Assembly (NCBI GenBank): GCA_045106475.1
Contig: JBGCEO010000025.1
Span: 1 to 64,000 of the forward strand
Source: Granulosicoccus sp045106475
Lineage (GTDB): Bacteria > Pseudomonadota > Gammaproteobacteria > Granulosicoccales > Granulosicoccaceae
Length of the DNA: 64,000 nt
Reading direction: 5' to 3'
Shown: piece by piece, positions 35,795 to 43,742 of the stretch
How the letters are laid out: each line of letters opens with the position of its first letter
Position numbering within the stretch: the stretch's first letter is position 1
Translations under genes and position numbers: made by a program
Notes under the pieces: generated by a model
The model's input: the letters and a program-made list of their open reading frames with translations, nothing else
What the model was told of the DNA's origin: nothing
The model's database searches: none

Positions 35795-38791
35795 ATGCAA
35801 ATCGACAAGCACGCAGAAATAAGGCGACAGCTTTCGGCCGAACTCGCCGGTGAGGTCTATGGAGATCTGTTCACCCGGGGTCGTTACGCGACAGATGCGT
35901 CCATCTACCAGATGATGCCTGCAGGTGTCGTCATGCCGCGATCAGTAGAAGATGTTATGACCACCGTGCAGATTGCGCGGGAGTTTGAAATGCCGATCAC
36001 GCCGCGCGGCGGTGGAACCTCGCAATGTGGTCAAACCGTTAATTCCGGGCTGATCATCGATAACTCGCGCCACCTCAACAAACTCATCGAACTGGATGTG
36101 CAAAATTGCCGTTGCGTCGTAGAGCCTGGCATGGTGCTGGATGAATTAAACCGCATACTAAAACCACATGGCCTATGGTTTCCAGTAGATGTATCAACCG
36201 CATCACGCGCCACCATCGGTGGAATGGCTGCTAACAATTCATGCGGCCAACGATCCATCCACTACGGCACCATGCGCCACAACGTAAAGTCTATCGATGC
36301 CATCCTGCCTTCGGGTGAGGCATTGAGTTTTGATGAAGTACCCAGCTCACTGCAAGGTCTGGTTGGTGAGAAACGCCAGCTAAGTAAAGAGCTCCTCGAT
36401 CTTGGGCAACGTGAGTGCAAGATCATCAACGAGCGCTTCCCCAACGTGCTGCGACGGGTTGGTGGTTACAATATCGATGCAGTAGCGCCCAATGGAAGCA
36501 CACACAATCTTGCTCATCTACTGGTGGGTTCTGAAGGCACCCTGGCCTACTCGACGGCAATTGAATTAACACTATGGCCGCTACCTCGGCATAGAGTCCT
36601 TGGTGTTTGTCACTTTCCAAGTTTCTATCAGGCGATGGATGCAACTCAGCATTTAGTTGCGCTAAAACCGCATGCAGTTGAACTCGTCGATAATACGATG
36701 ATCGCACTGGCAAGAGATATTGACCTCTATAAGAATTCTGTAGAGGAGTTTGTTCAGGGTAATCCGGCGGCAATACTTCTGGTCGAGTTTGCATTTGAGA
36801 CTCAGGAAGAAAACCTCTCTCATCTCAAACTACTGCATGAGCGAATGGCAGATCTCGGTTTTTCCTGGAACGCCAGCGCTGAGAATTGGGGAGGAGTCGT
36901 AGATGCAATTGATCCTGCCATGCAATCACGCATTGCCGAAGTTAGAAAAGCAGGACTCAACATCATGATGTCCATGAAATCCGAAGGCAAACCCGTATCG
37001 TTTGTTGAAGATTGTGCGGTTGAACTCACCGATTTAGCCGAGTTTACTGCAGGGCTGACAGAAGTATTCGACAAGCATGGCACACCAGGCACTTGGTATG
37101 CGCATGCCTCGGTTGGTTGCTTACATGTTCGACCTGTGTTGAACATGAAGCTTGAGAAAGACGCTAACACCATGCGTAGCATCGCCGAAGAAGCATTTGA
37201 TCTTGTACTCAAATACAAGGGGTCTCATTCGGGTGAGCACGGGGACGGCATCTCCCGTTCGGAATTTCACACCAAAATGTTTGGTGAGCGAATGGTCAAA
37301 AGCTTTGAGGATGTAAAAAAACTGTTTGACCCTGACAATCTTTTCAATCCAGGCAAAATTGTCAATGCGCCGCGCATGAATGATCGCGAGCTGTTTCGAT
37401 ACAAACCAGGCTACAAGATGGTTGAGATAAAGCAGCAACTTGATTGGTCAGAATGGAACGGAGCCAGTGGCGGCCTGCAGGGGGCCATCGAAATGTGTAA
37501 CAACAATGGTGCATGCCGAAAAACAAAAGGAGGTGTTATGTGTCCCTCCTACAGGGTGACGCGAAACGAACAGGATGTGACACGCGGCAGAGCCAATACC
37601 CTGCGTCTGGCCATGTCAGGTCAATTGGGCGCAGATGCTATGGGCTCAGATGCAATGCAGGAAACTATGCAATATTGCGTATCTTGCAAAGCCTGTAAAC
37701 GGGAATGCCCTACAGGTGTTGACATGGCCAAGATGAAAATTGAAGTTATGGCCGCAAGGGCGCAATTGAAAGGATATACCTTGCATGATCGGCTGATTGC
37801 CTACTTGCCCAGGTATGCGCCCATAGCGTCAAAACTGCGCTGGCTTATTAATTTACGTAACTCGCTTGGCTGGCTAGCGAAGTTGAGCGAACCAGCAACA
37901 GGTTTTGCCGCTCACCGCCCTCTTCCTATCTGGTCAAGCGCACCCTTCAGGCATTTGCAAGATGAGAAAGAATCAGGAAAGGACATAGTATTACTGGCAG
38001 ATACGTTTAACACCTGGTTCGAACCGGACAATCTACACGCGGCCAAAAAGGTTCTGATCGCTGCTGGCTATCGTGTCAATATTGCGCAACTACCCGGACA
38101 AAGAAAGCTCTGTTGTGGAAGAACCTATCTGGCCACTGGCATGGTCGACAAAGCAAAACAAGAAGCCCGCCGAATGGTGGAGGCACTGCTACCCTGGGCA
38201 GAAAAAGGTATTCCCATTGTCGGCCTGGAACCTAGCTGCCTGCTTACCTTGCGCGACGAGTACAAGGTACTCATTCCGAGCGAAGAGACGGATACAGTTG
38301 CCGCCCACGCCATGATGATTGAAGAATTATTAGTGGCCGACCATCAAGCCGGCAATCTGCCTTGGACATTGAAAAAGCCCGTGCCAAAGGTACTTGTCCA
38401 CGGGCATTGTCATCAGAAAGCGCAGGGATGCTTCTCTGCGGTACAACAGGCCCTGGCACTTATTCCCGATCTAGAGATCGAAGTTATTGATTCCAGTTGC
38501 TGTGGTATGGCAGGCTCTTTTGGGTATGGACGGCATACAGCTGAGGTGTCGGCCAGAATGGCAGAACTCGATCTACTGCCGGCAGTGCGTGACGCCGATG
38601 CAAACACTATGATTGTTGCCGACGGCACCTCTTGTCGTCATCAGATTGCTGATCTGGGCAACCGGCAGCCTGTTCACGTCGTCGAGGTGTTAGCCATGGC
38701 ATTGAGTAACAGCGTTTACACTGATAGTGCTTTAAACAATTCAGGACCAGCAATAAATGATGTACCCGCCACCGACAGAGAACGACTATGA
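35795..38791 (+). CDS. fused FAD-linked 2-hydroxyacid dehydrogenase / Fe-S oxidoreductase (YdiJ/Dld type)
   Basis: 998 residues. The FAD_binding_4 domain (about 40-190) has PITPRGGGTSQCGQTVN and STASRATIGGMAANNSCGQRS, followed by the FAD-oxidase C-terminal domain (to about 535, with HSGEHGDGISRS). Two Fe-S motifs come next, CNNNGACRKTKGGVMCP (about 568) and CVSCKACKRECP (about 628), then a CCG-type cysteine-rich domain with LCCGRTY, EPSCL, HGHCHQKA and SSCCGMAGSFGYG. This architecture, about 1000 residues, is that of D-2-hydroxyglutarate/D-lactate-type dehydrogenases such as YdiJ. It oxidises a 2-hydroxy acid to the 2-oxo acid, feeding quinone. It overlaps the GntR gene by four bases. Confidence 0.9.
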   Translation: MQIDKHAEIRRQLSAELAGEVYGDLFTRGRYATDASIYQMMPAGVVMPRSVEDVMTTVQIAREFEMPITPRGGGTSQCGQTVNSGLIIDNSRHLNKLIELDVQNCRCVVEPGMVLDELNRILKPHGLWFPVDVSTASRATIGGMAANNSCGQRSIHYGTMRHNVKSIDAILPSGEALSFDEVPSSLQGLVGEKRQLSKELLDLGQRECKIINERFPNVLRRVGGYNIDAVAPNGSTHNLAHLLVGSEGTLAYSTAIELTLWPLPRHRVLGVCHFPSFYQAMDATQHLVALKPHAVELVDNTMIALARDIDLYKNSVEEFVQGNPAAILLVEFAFETQEENLSHLKLLHERMADLGFSWNASAENWGGVVDAIDPAMQSRIAEVRKAGLNIMMSMKSEGKPVSFVEDCAVELTDLAEFTAGLTEVFDKHGTPGTWYAHASVGCLHVRPVLNMKLEKDANTMRSIAEEAFDLVLKYKGSHSGEHGDGISRSEFHTKMFGERMVKSFEDVKKLFDPDNLFNPGKIVNAPRMNDRELFRYKPGYKMVEIKQQLDWSEWNGASGGLQGAIEMCNNNGACRKTKGGVMCPSYRVTRNEQDVTRGRANTLRLAMSGQLGADAMGSDAMQETMQYCVSCKACKRECPTGVDMAKMKIEVMAARAQLKGYTLHDRLIAYLPRYAPIASKLRWLINLRNSLGWLAKLSEPATGFAAHRPLPIWSSAPFRHLQDEKESGKDIVLLADTFNTWFEPDNLHAAKKVLIAAGYRVNIAQLPGQRKLCCGRTYLATGMVDKAKQEARRMVEALLPWAEKGIPIVGLEPSCLLTLRDEYKVLIPSEETDTVAAHAMMIEELLVADHQAGNLPWTLKKPVPKVLVHGHCHQKAQGCFSAVQQALALIPDLEIEVIDSSCCGMAGSFGYGRHTAEVSARMAELDLLPAVRDADANTMIVADGTSCRHQIADLGNRQPVHVVEVLAMALSNSVYTDSALNNSGPAINDVPATDRERL

Positions 38792-39480
38792 GCGCGCTTG
38801 ATCGAGTAACGTCAATCAGTCGTCCGTCTTTGCATGAAGAGCTAACGGATCGAATCCGCAACATGATTGTTGAGGGGGTTCTGACCGCTGGCGAGAAAGT
38901 GCCAGAGAGAGCGCTATGCGAAAAGCTGGGTGTATCGCGAACCCCGATGCGCGAATGCCTGAAAGTTTTAGCGGCTGATGGCCTGTTAACCCTGGAACCC
39001 AATAAAGGTGCACGGGTCAGAGCCATCACCTTGGAAGATCTGGAAGAAGTTTTCCCGCTAATGGGTGCATTCGAGGCGCTGGCTGGCGAATTAGCTTGCA
39101 TAAACATTACAGAAAAACAGGTCAATGACTTGAAACAATCCCACAAAACCATGTTGGCGTATTTCCACGAAGCTGACATGCCTGGCTACTTCAAACATAA
39201 CCAGCGTATTCACGAAATAATCATGGAAGCAGCAGGAAACCAAACACTGATATCCATGTATAGCTCACTGGCGGTACGGGTTCGTCGCGCACGCTATATG
39301 GCTAATATGAGTACAGAGCGCTGGCAGCAAGCGGTTAATGAACATGAGGAGATAGTGCAAGCACTAGACGCGCGAGATGGAAAACGTCTAGGAACCATTT
39401 TGAAGCGCCATCTAGAAAACAAATTCGCAACGGTCAGACAATGGCTAGAAAATCAGGCTGAGGACAATGATGCCAAATAG
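38788..39480 (+). CDS. GntR/FCD-family transcriptional regulator
   Basis: 230 residues. The winged helix-turn-helix (about 13-78) has GEKVPERALCEKLGVSRTPMRECLKVLAADGLL, and the all-helical FCD effector domain (about 90-220) has the metal/ligand histidines in NQRIHEIIMEAAGN and KRHLENKF. FCD regulators typically sense carboxylic acids. The start overlaps the dehydrogenase stop by four bases (ATGA), so it is co-translated with that gene and probably controls the whole divergent cluster, including the TRAP operon. Its operator could lie in the AT-rich 35721-35794 gap. Confidence 0.9.
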   Translation: MSALDRVTSISRPSLHEELTDRIRNMIVEGVLTAGEKVPERALCEKLGVSRTPMRECLKVLAADGLLTLEPNKGARVRAITLEDLEEVFPLMGAFEALAGELACINITEKQVNDLKQSHKTMLAYFHEADMPGYFKHNQRIHEIIMEAAGNQTLISMYSSLAVRVRRARYMANMSTERWQQAVNEHEEIVQALDARDGKRLGTILKRHLENKFATVRQWLENQAEDNDAK

Positions 39481-39646
39481 ATTCTGCAGTTAGTATCACT
39501 TACTACTGTGTTTTCCAAGATGAATTGCTATGTTTCCATCAATTTTATAAGTACTATCCTATCAATTATAGTTCGAACAAATTTCATGTCTGTCTAATCT
39601 GGCAGGCACACAAACCACTCACTATCAACAAGAGAGAATCACGACA

Positions 39647-40081
39647 TTGGAACTAACACTTGCCCAGGCAAAACAGATAATCCAACAAGCACTTGCAGAA
39701 CAGGAAAAGCAACAGTTCAAGCCTATGGCGGTGGTGGTGCTGGGTGCGGGCGGATCAATCAAAGCCAGTGAGAGCCAGGATGGTACCAGCCTGGTTCGAC
39801 CAAAAATAGCACATGGAAAAGCCTTTGGAGCCTATTCATTAGGGCTAGGTTCAAGGGCCCTTTTTGAAAGAGCCAAAGTGGAACCCTTTTTTATTCAAGC
39901 CATGAACTCTCTATGCGATGGCGCGTTGGTTCCTGTTCCCGGTGGAGTACTAATACGATCTGATCAAGGCGAACTGTTGGGTGCGGTGGGTATCACCGGC
40001 GACACATCAGACAACGATGAGCTTTGCGCTGTTGCAGGTATCAAGGCAGCCGGTCTTACAGCAGATACTGGAGCTAACTAA
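39647..40081 (+). CDS. GlcG/HbpS-family (heme-binding-like) protein
   Basis: 144 residues. The family pattern is clear: LTLAQAKQIIQQALAEQ, MAVVVLGAGGSIKASESQDGTSLVRPKIAHGKAFGAYSLG, VPVPGGVLIRSDQGELLGAVGITGDTSDNDELCAVAGI. GlcG-like proteins accompany glycolate and diol oxidation operons; some relatives bind heme or cobalamin. No signal peptide is seen, so it should be cytoplasmic. It follows the dehydrogenase-GntR pair with a 166-base AT-rich gap that may hold its own promoter. Start is TTG with a weak AGAGA site, so it is less certain than usual. Confidence 0.82.
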   Translation: MELTLAQAKQIIQQALAEQEKQQFKPMAVVVLGAGGSIKASESQDGTSLVRPKIAHGKAFGAYSLGLGSRALFERAKVEPFFIQAMNSLCDGALVPVPGGVLIRSDQGELLGAVGITGDTSDNDELCAVAGIKAAGLTADTGAN

Positions 40082-40100
40082 AGCGTAGTAAACGACGCCA

Positions 40101-40162
40101 CCTGATTGGCATGCTCCTGCTGGGGATTCCAGTGCCAATCAGGGTATTATTCACTGTCTTTT
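40101..40162 (+). terminator. candidate terminator after the GlcG-like gene
   Basis: CCTGATTGGCA (40101-40111) and TGCCAATCAGG (40133-40143) form a perfect 11-bp stem with a 21-base loop, 20 bases after the stop codon. A TCTTTT run occurs 13 bases further on. The long loop and distant T-run make it a moderate candidate. Confidence 0.5.
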
Positions 40163-40263
40163 AGTTACTGACATGTAGTTCCCCGTTTTCGTCGACTCCG
40201 ATAATAGTTACACGCTAGACAGGTATCTCGCCTATCGGCGAATTTTATCAGGAGTTGTAAAAC

Positions 40264-42852
40264 ATGGAATCGAATCGAATACCGAATCAAGCGACCGGTA
40301 AATATCGCCACAAAGCTAAAACGCTGACAGGCATCCCATCGCTTAATACCTGGTGCAAAATAACAGCACTTTTGTCTACCCTCTGCATTGGGCTGTTTGC
40401 TTCAAATGCGGCCTACTCGCAACTGCAATGTGAATCAGGGCTGGCAGACGCCACCTGTAGCTTGACACTTATACCGGGTGTAACGCTGAAAGCGTCAGTG
40501 GAGGCCATTACAGAAACCAACAGTAACGAGTATCAAATCAACGGAGACGTTCAGGTAGTAACAGGCGACTTGCCTATACCTCTGAATAGCGCATCACTAA
40601 CCGTGAAGCTGGGCGATAAGCCGGAACTCTATGGCAAAACAGATGTACCGCTTGATGAATTGCCAGTTCTGGAAAACGCCGTTTTCCACACGATACCGCG
40701 AGCCGTTATTGGATTTGTAAACGGTGCGTCTCTACCAGAGCTGGTTGGTGAATCGCTACCGCTGAATGATGGCTACAGTGAAGGGGGCACACTAAGAGAT
40801 ACCGATAAACCCTACTTTCTCTTTCAGCTGGACGCCGGGTTGACATTCAGCCTGGATTTCGGAGAACAATTGCATCCGTTGGAAGAAGTCAAATTTAGTG
40901 TTCCAGGCACATTAAAGGTTACGGCTATTCTGGACCTCTTTGACCCCTACTTCTACCTGAGCTATTCACAAGAAGGAGGAATCGACTTAAACGATTTAAA
41001 AAAGAAGAACCAATCTGATGCCGACGGTGAGCTACAAGTCTATGAAATCCGAGATGAGAACGATGAGCATGTAGTTATGGCTTTCACGTTAGATCCTGAG
41101 ACCGGAGTGCTGTTGGAACAAAACTTCCTGAACGACACTCAGGTTTACTACGAACGCAATGCTGATGGCGACTATGTGCAACAAAATGTTCCCGATAATC
41201 CGGCAATACTCCAGGGCAGCCAATTCGATGATCCTAATCGTCAAAAGGATAAAGATCAGGACAAGGGCAAGGACAAAGCTAACAATCCGATAGATGCGAT
41301 TGGATTCTCGGCTAACGGTTGGATTCCCTTCGAAGCACGCACAGTGGGTGTAATGCCCTTCGACGTTGCTGAGTTTTCCGGTCAATTCTATATACGAGGG
41401 GCAATTCCACTCGCAAACTTTATAACACTGAATGGTGATGTAGTCACCTATATCGGAGAGTACGGTATTGCACAAGGCGGGAACGGTGATGTCGAACTGG
41501 GTATACCCGGACTACCAGATTACATTGATTTCAATATCTCTCTTGGTGAAGCAACGGCCGCCTATCAGCTGACTGAAGCAGAACAGAAAACCTATGTTAG
41601 CGGCAAGCTAAAACCCGATACAGAATTTCTACAGGACTACCTTCCTATCATGCCGTCAGCCGGTGCAAGCGTAGTTGGCTATGTAGGCAATGATCTGCAG
41701 AACACGATGCTCACCATTGAAGGTGAAATGAGCTTAGGTGCTCAGACTCTGGGCGATTGGGTTGGCCTTGATCTTAACGATCTGGCGATGATTAGCACCA
41801 CCCTGTCGATACATGCACAAGGTGTTGAACTCAACGGAGTGAGTCGCATGCAGATCTCACCTGATATAAAGGTCGATAGCGAAATCAGTGTGTATGCAGC
41901 GATCTCCTGGAACAACCCCGAAGATGTAATCGTGCGGTTGACCGGCAATATGAATCTATTCGGTGTTGCCCTTGAAAACGTGTCTTTGGAAATCAGTTCA
42001 CAGGGACTGGCCGTAAACGGAGCATTTGTAACGCCTGTGACGCAAATTGCGATGGCAGGGTCAATCACAAGTGCGGGACCACAACTATCCGGCACAGGAA
42101 GCATCTCACTTGACATGGGATCCATCACCGGATCTATGCAGAGTGCCTACAATGATCTGGAAGCTGCACAGAATGAAGTTCAACGGCTGCAATCACTCAT
42201 TGATGCCAGCAAAACAATTGTTCAAGCTGAAAGAGACGAAGATCAGAAAGCGTTGTCCGATGCCCAAAGCAAAGTTGATGCTGCCAAGCAATCGATCAAT
42301 AGCCTCAACAGCAGTATCGCATCACATCATCGCTCGATCAGTTCGCGCAGAGCTCAGATTGCATCATGGAATCGCTGGTATAAGAATGCCAAATGGCATC
42401 AGAAACCAGGCCGCCTTGCGCGATACACTGCCGAAAAATCCTGGAGAAATGCAGACATAGCCCGACATTATGCAAGCATTGGTACATTAACGGTTTCGTT
42501 GGAAGTTGCTAAAACAGCGCTCAGCGCCGCTAATCTCGCCGTAGATGCTATCAAGGCTGGACTGAACCTCACACCGATTGAACTTGACCCCAGAGTGGCA
42601 TCGTTGATTTCGGCAAAGGAGATTGCCAACCTTGCTCTTGAGGTAGCAAAACAACCGTTCAAGAATGTACCGTTCATAGACGGTGATCTATCCGGTGAGA
42701 TCACACTGGCACTGGGAATAAATGGCTTATCTGGAAACGTAAGCGCCAATATATCCGGTTTTTCCTTACTTGAAGGCTCGGTTAGATCTATTCCGAGGCT
42801 GCAAGCGTGCATTGCCGTCCCAACCTTCGGAGAGGCTTGTACCAGCCTCTAG
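40264..42852 (+). CDS. large exported protein of unknown function with coiled-coil insert
   Basis: 862 residues. Signal-type helix at about 32-55 after a basic 30-residue N-terminus, ending NAAYSQ. The bulk (about 58-615) is beta-rich with recurring short hydrophobic/Gly motifs (for example GVTLKASVEAI, GELPDYIDF-like, GVELNGVSRMQISPDI). An acidic/Lys linker rich in Asp-Lys sits near 325-340. A predicted coiled coil (about 625-770, with ERDEDQKALSDAQSKVDAAKQ) follows, then a short beta tail. Four cysteines, two near each mature end, suggest disulfides. I do not recognise the family. It is monocistronic, with an AGGAG site nine bases before the ATG and a good terminator after it. Confidence 0.72.
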   Translation: MESNRIPNQATGKYRHKAKTLTGIPSLNTWCKITALLSTLCIGLFASNAAYSQLQCESGLADATCSLTLIPGVTLKASVEAITETNSNEYQINGDVQVVTGDLPIPLNSASLTVKLGDKPELYGKTDVPLDELPVLENAVFHTIPRAVIGFVNGASLPELVGESLPLNDGYSEGGTLRDTDKPYFLFQLDAGLTFSLDFGEQLHPLEEVKFSVPGTLKVTAILDLFDPYFYLSYSQEGGIDLNDLKKKNQSDADGELQVYEIRDENDEHVVMAFTLDPETGVLLEQNFLNDTQVYYERNADGDYVQQNVPDNPAILQGSQFDDPNRQKDKDQDKGKDKANNPIDAIGFSANGWIPFEARTVGVMPFDVAEFSGQFYIRGAIPLANFITLNGDVVTYIGEYGIAQGGNGDVELGIPGLPDYIDFNISLGEATAAYQLTEAEQKTYVSGKLKPDTEFLQDYLPIMPSAGASVVGYVGNDLQNTMLTIEGEMSLGAQTLGDWVGLDLNDLAMISTTLSIHAQGVELNGVSRMQISPDIKVDSEISVYAAISWNNPEDVIVRLTGNMNLFGVALENVSLEISSQGLAVNGAFVTPVTQIAMAGSITSAGPQLSGTGSISLDMGSITGSMQSAYNDLEAAQNEVQRLQSLIDASKTIVQAERDEDQKALSDAQSKVDAAKQSINSLNSSIASHHRSISSRRAQIASWNRWYKNAKWHQKPGRLARYTAEKSWRNADIARHYASIGTLTVSLEVAKTALSAANLAVDAIKAGLNLTPIELDPRVASLISAKEIANLALEVAKQPFKNVPFIDGDLSGEITLALGINGLSGNVSANISGFSLLEGSVRSIPRLQACIAVPTFGEACTSL

Positions 42853-42867
42853 CAACCGCCAACCCAT

Positions 42868-42898
42868 CATTGCCGGCACAAGCGTGTCGGCAATGTTT
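42868..42898 (+). terminator. rho-independent-type terminator after the 862-residue exported protein gene
   Basis: A 12-bp stem CATTGCCGGCAC / GTGTCGGCAATG (one G-T pair) with AAGC loop begins 16 bases after the stop codon and is followed by TTT. Strong stem, short U-tract. Confidence 0.65.
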
Positions 42899-43040
42899 GG
42901 GGGCTCTGTGCAAGCCAGAAGTGTATCTATAATCTAGTCTACCCATTCACGACATCCGTAGGAGATAATAAACAAGAGCCGTCTGGAACTTTGCCTGGCG
43001 AGGCTCAATCAGACTCTGCACACTCAAAGGCATCAGCACC

Positions 43041-43742
43041 ATGATCGAACTGTCAGACGTTTCAAAACACTACGCCATGGGTAGTAGCGATGTCACGGTT
43101 TTGCAACAACTGGATATGACGGTAGACCCGCAGGAAAGAGTCGCTATCATCGGCCCTTCAGGCTCGGGCAAAACAACCTTACTACTCATACTGACAGGCC
43201 TGGAGACCCCCAGCCAGGGACAAATCAGCATTGCCAGTCAGTCTCTGGAGAACATGAGTCCCGATGAGAGAGCAGATCTCAGACGCGAACAAATTGGAAT
43301 TGTGTTCCAGTCATTCCATCTGATTCCAAGCCTGACTGCTTGCGAAAATGTAGCATTGCCCCTCGAAATTTCTGGTATCGCAAACAGTCGTAAGCTTGCT
43401 ATGGACATGTTGTCCAAGGTTGAGCTCAGTTCCCGCGCAAATCACTACCCCGCTCAATTATCGGGTGGTGAACAACAACGGGTAGCCATGGCACGCGCAC
43501 TCATACACGAACCTGCATTAATAGTTGCCGATGAGCCCACAGGCAATCTTGATGAAAGTACCGGCGAGATGATAATGCAGTTATTGTTTGAGCTGAATCG
43601 CGAAAGTGGTTCAACATTGCTACTGGTTACCCATGACAACGATTTGGCTGCACGCTGCGACAGAACGCTGCGATTGAATGAAGGAAAACTTCACGCACAA
43701 GCTCCGGCCATGGTAGTCAACAAGCAGCATTCAGGCACATGA
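43041..43742 (+). CDS. ABC transporter ATP-binding protein (YbbA/LolD-like)
   Basis: 233 residues. Walker A GPSGSGKTT (about 37-45), Q-loop IVFQSFHLIPSLTACENVALPLE, signature LSGGEQQRVAMARAL and Walker B LIVADEPTGNLDE match the MacB/LolD/YbbA group. It begins 188 bases after the unknown exported protein and overlaps the permease gene by four bases (ATGA), so the two form one transporter. By family it would extract or move lipophilic molecules or remodel the envelope. The real substrate is unknown. Confidence 0.9.
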   Translation: MIELSDVSKHYAMGSSDVTVLQQLDMTVDPQERVAIIGPSGSGKTTLLLILTGLETPSQGQISIASQSLENMSPDERADLRREQIGIVFQSFHLIPSLTACENVALPLEISGIANSRKLAMDMLSKVELSSRANHYPAQLSGGEQQRVAMARALIHEPALIVADEPTGNLDESTGEMIMQLLFELNRESGSTLLLVTHDNDLAARCDRTLRLNEGKLHAQAPAMVVNKQHSGT

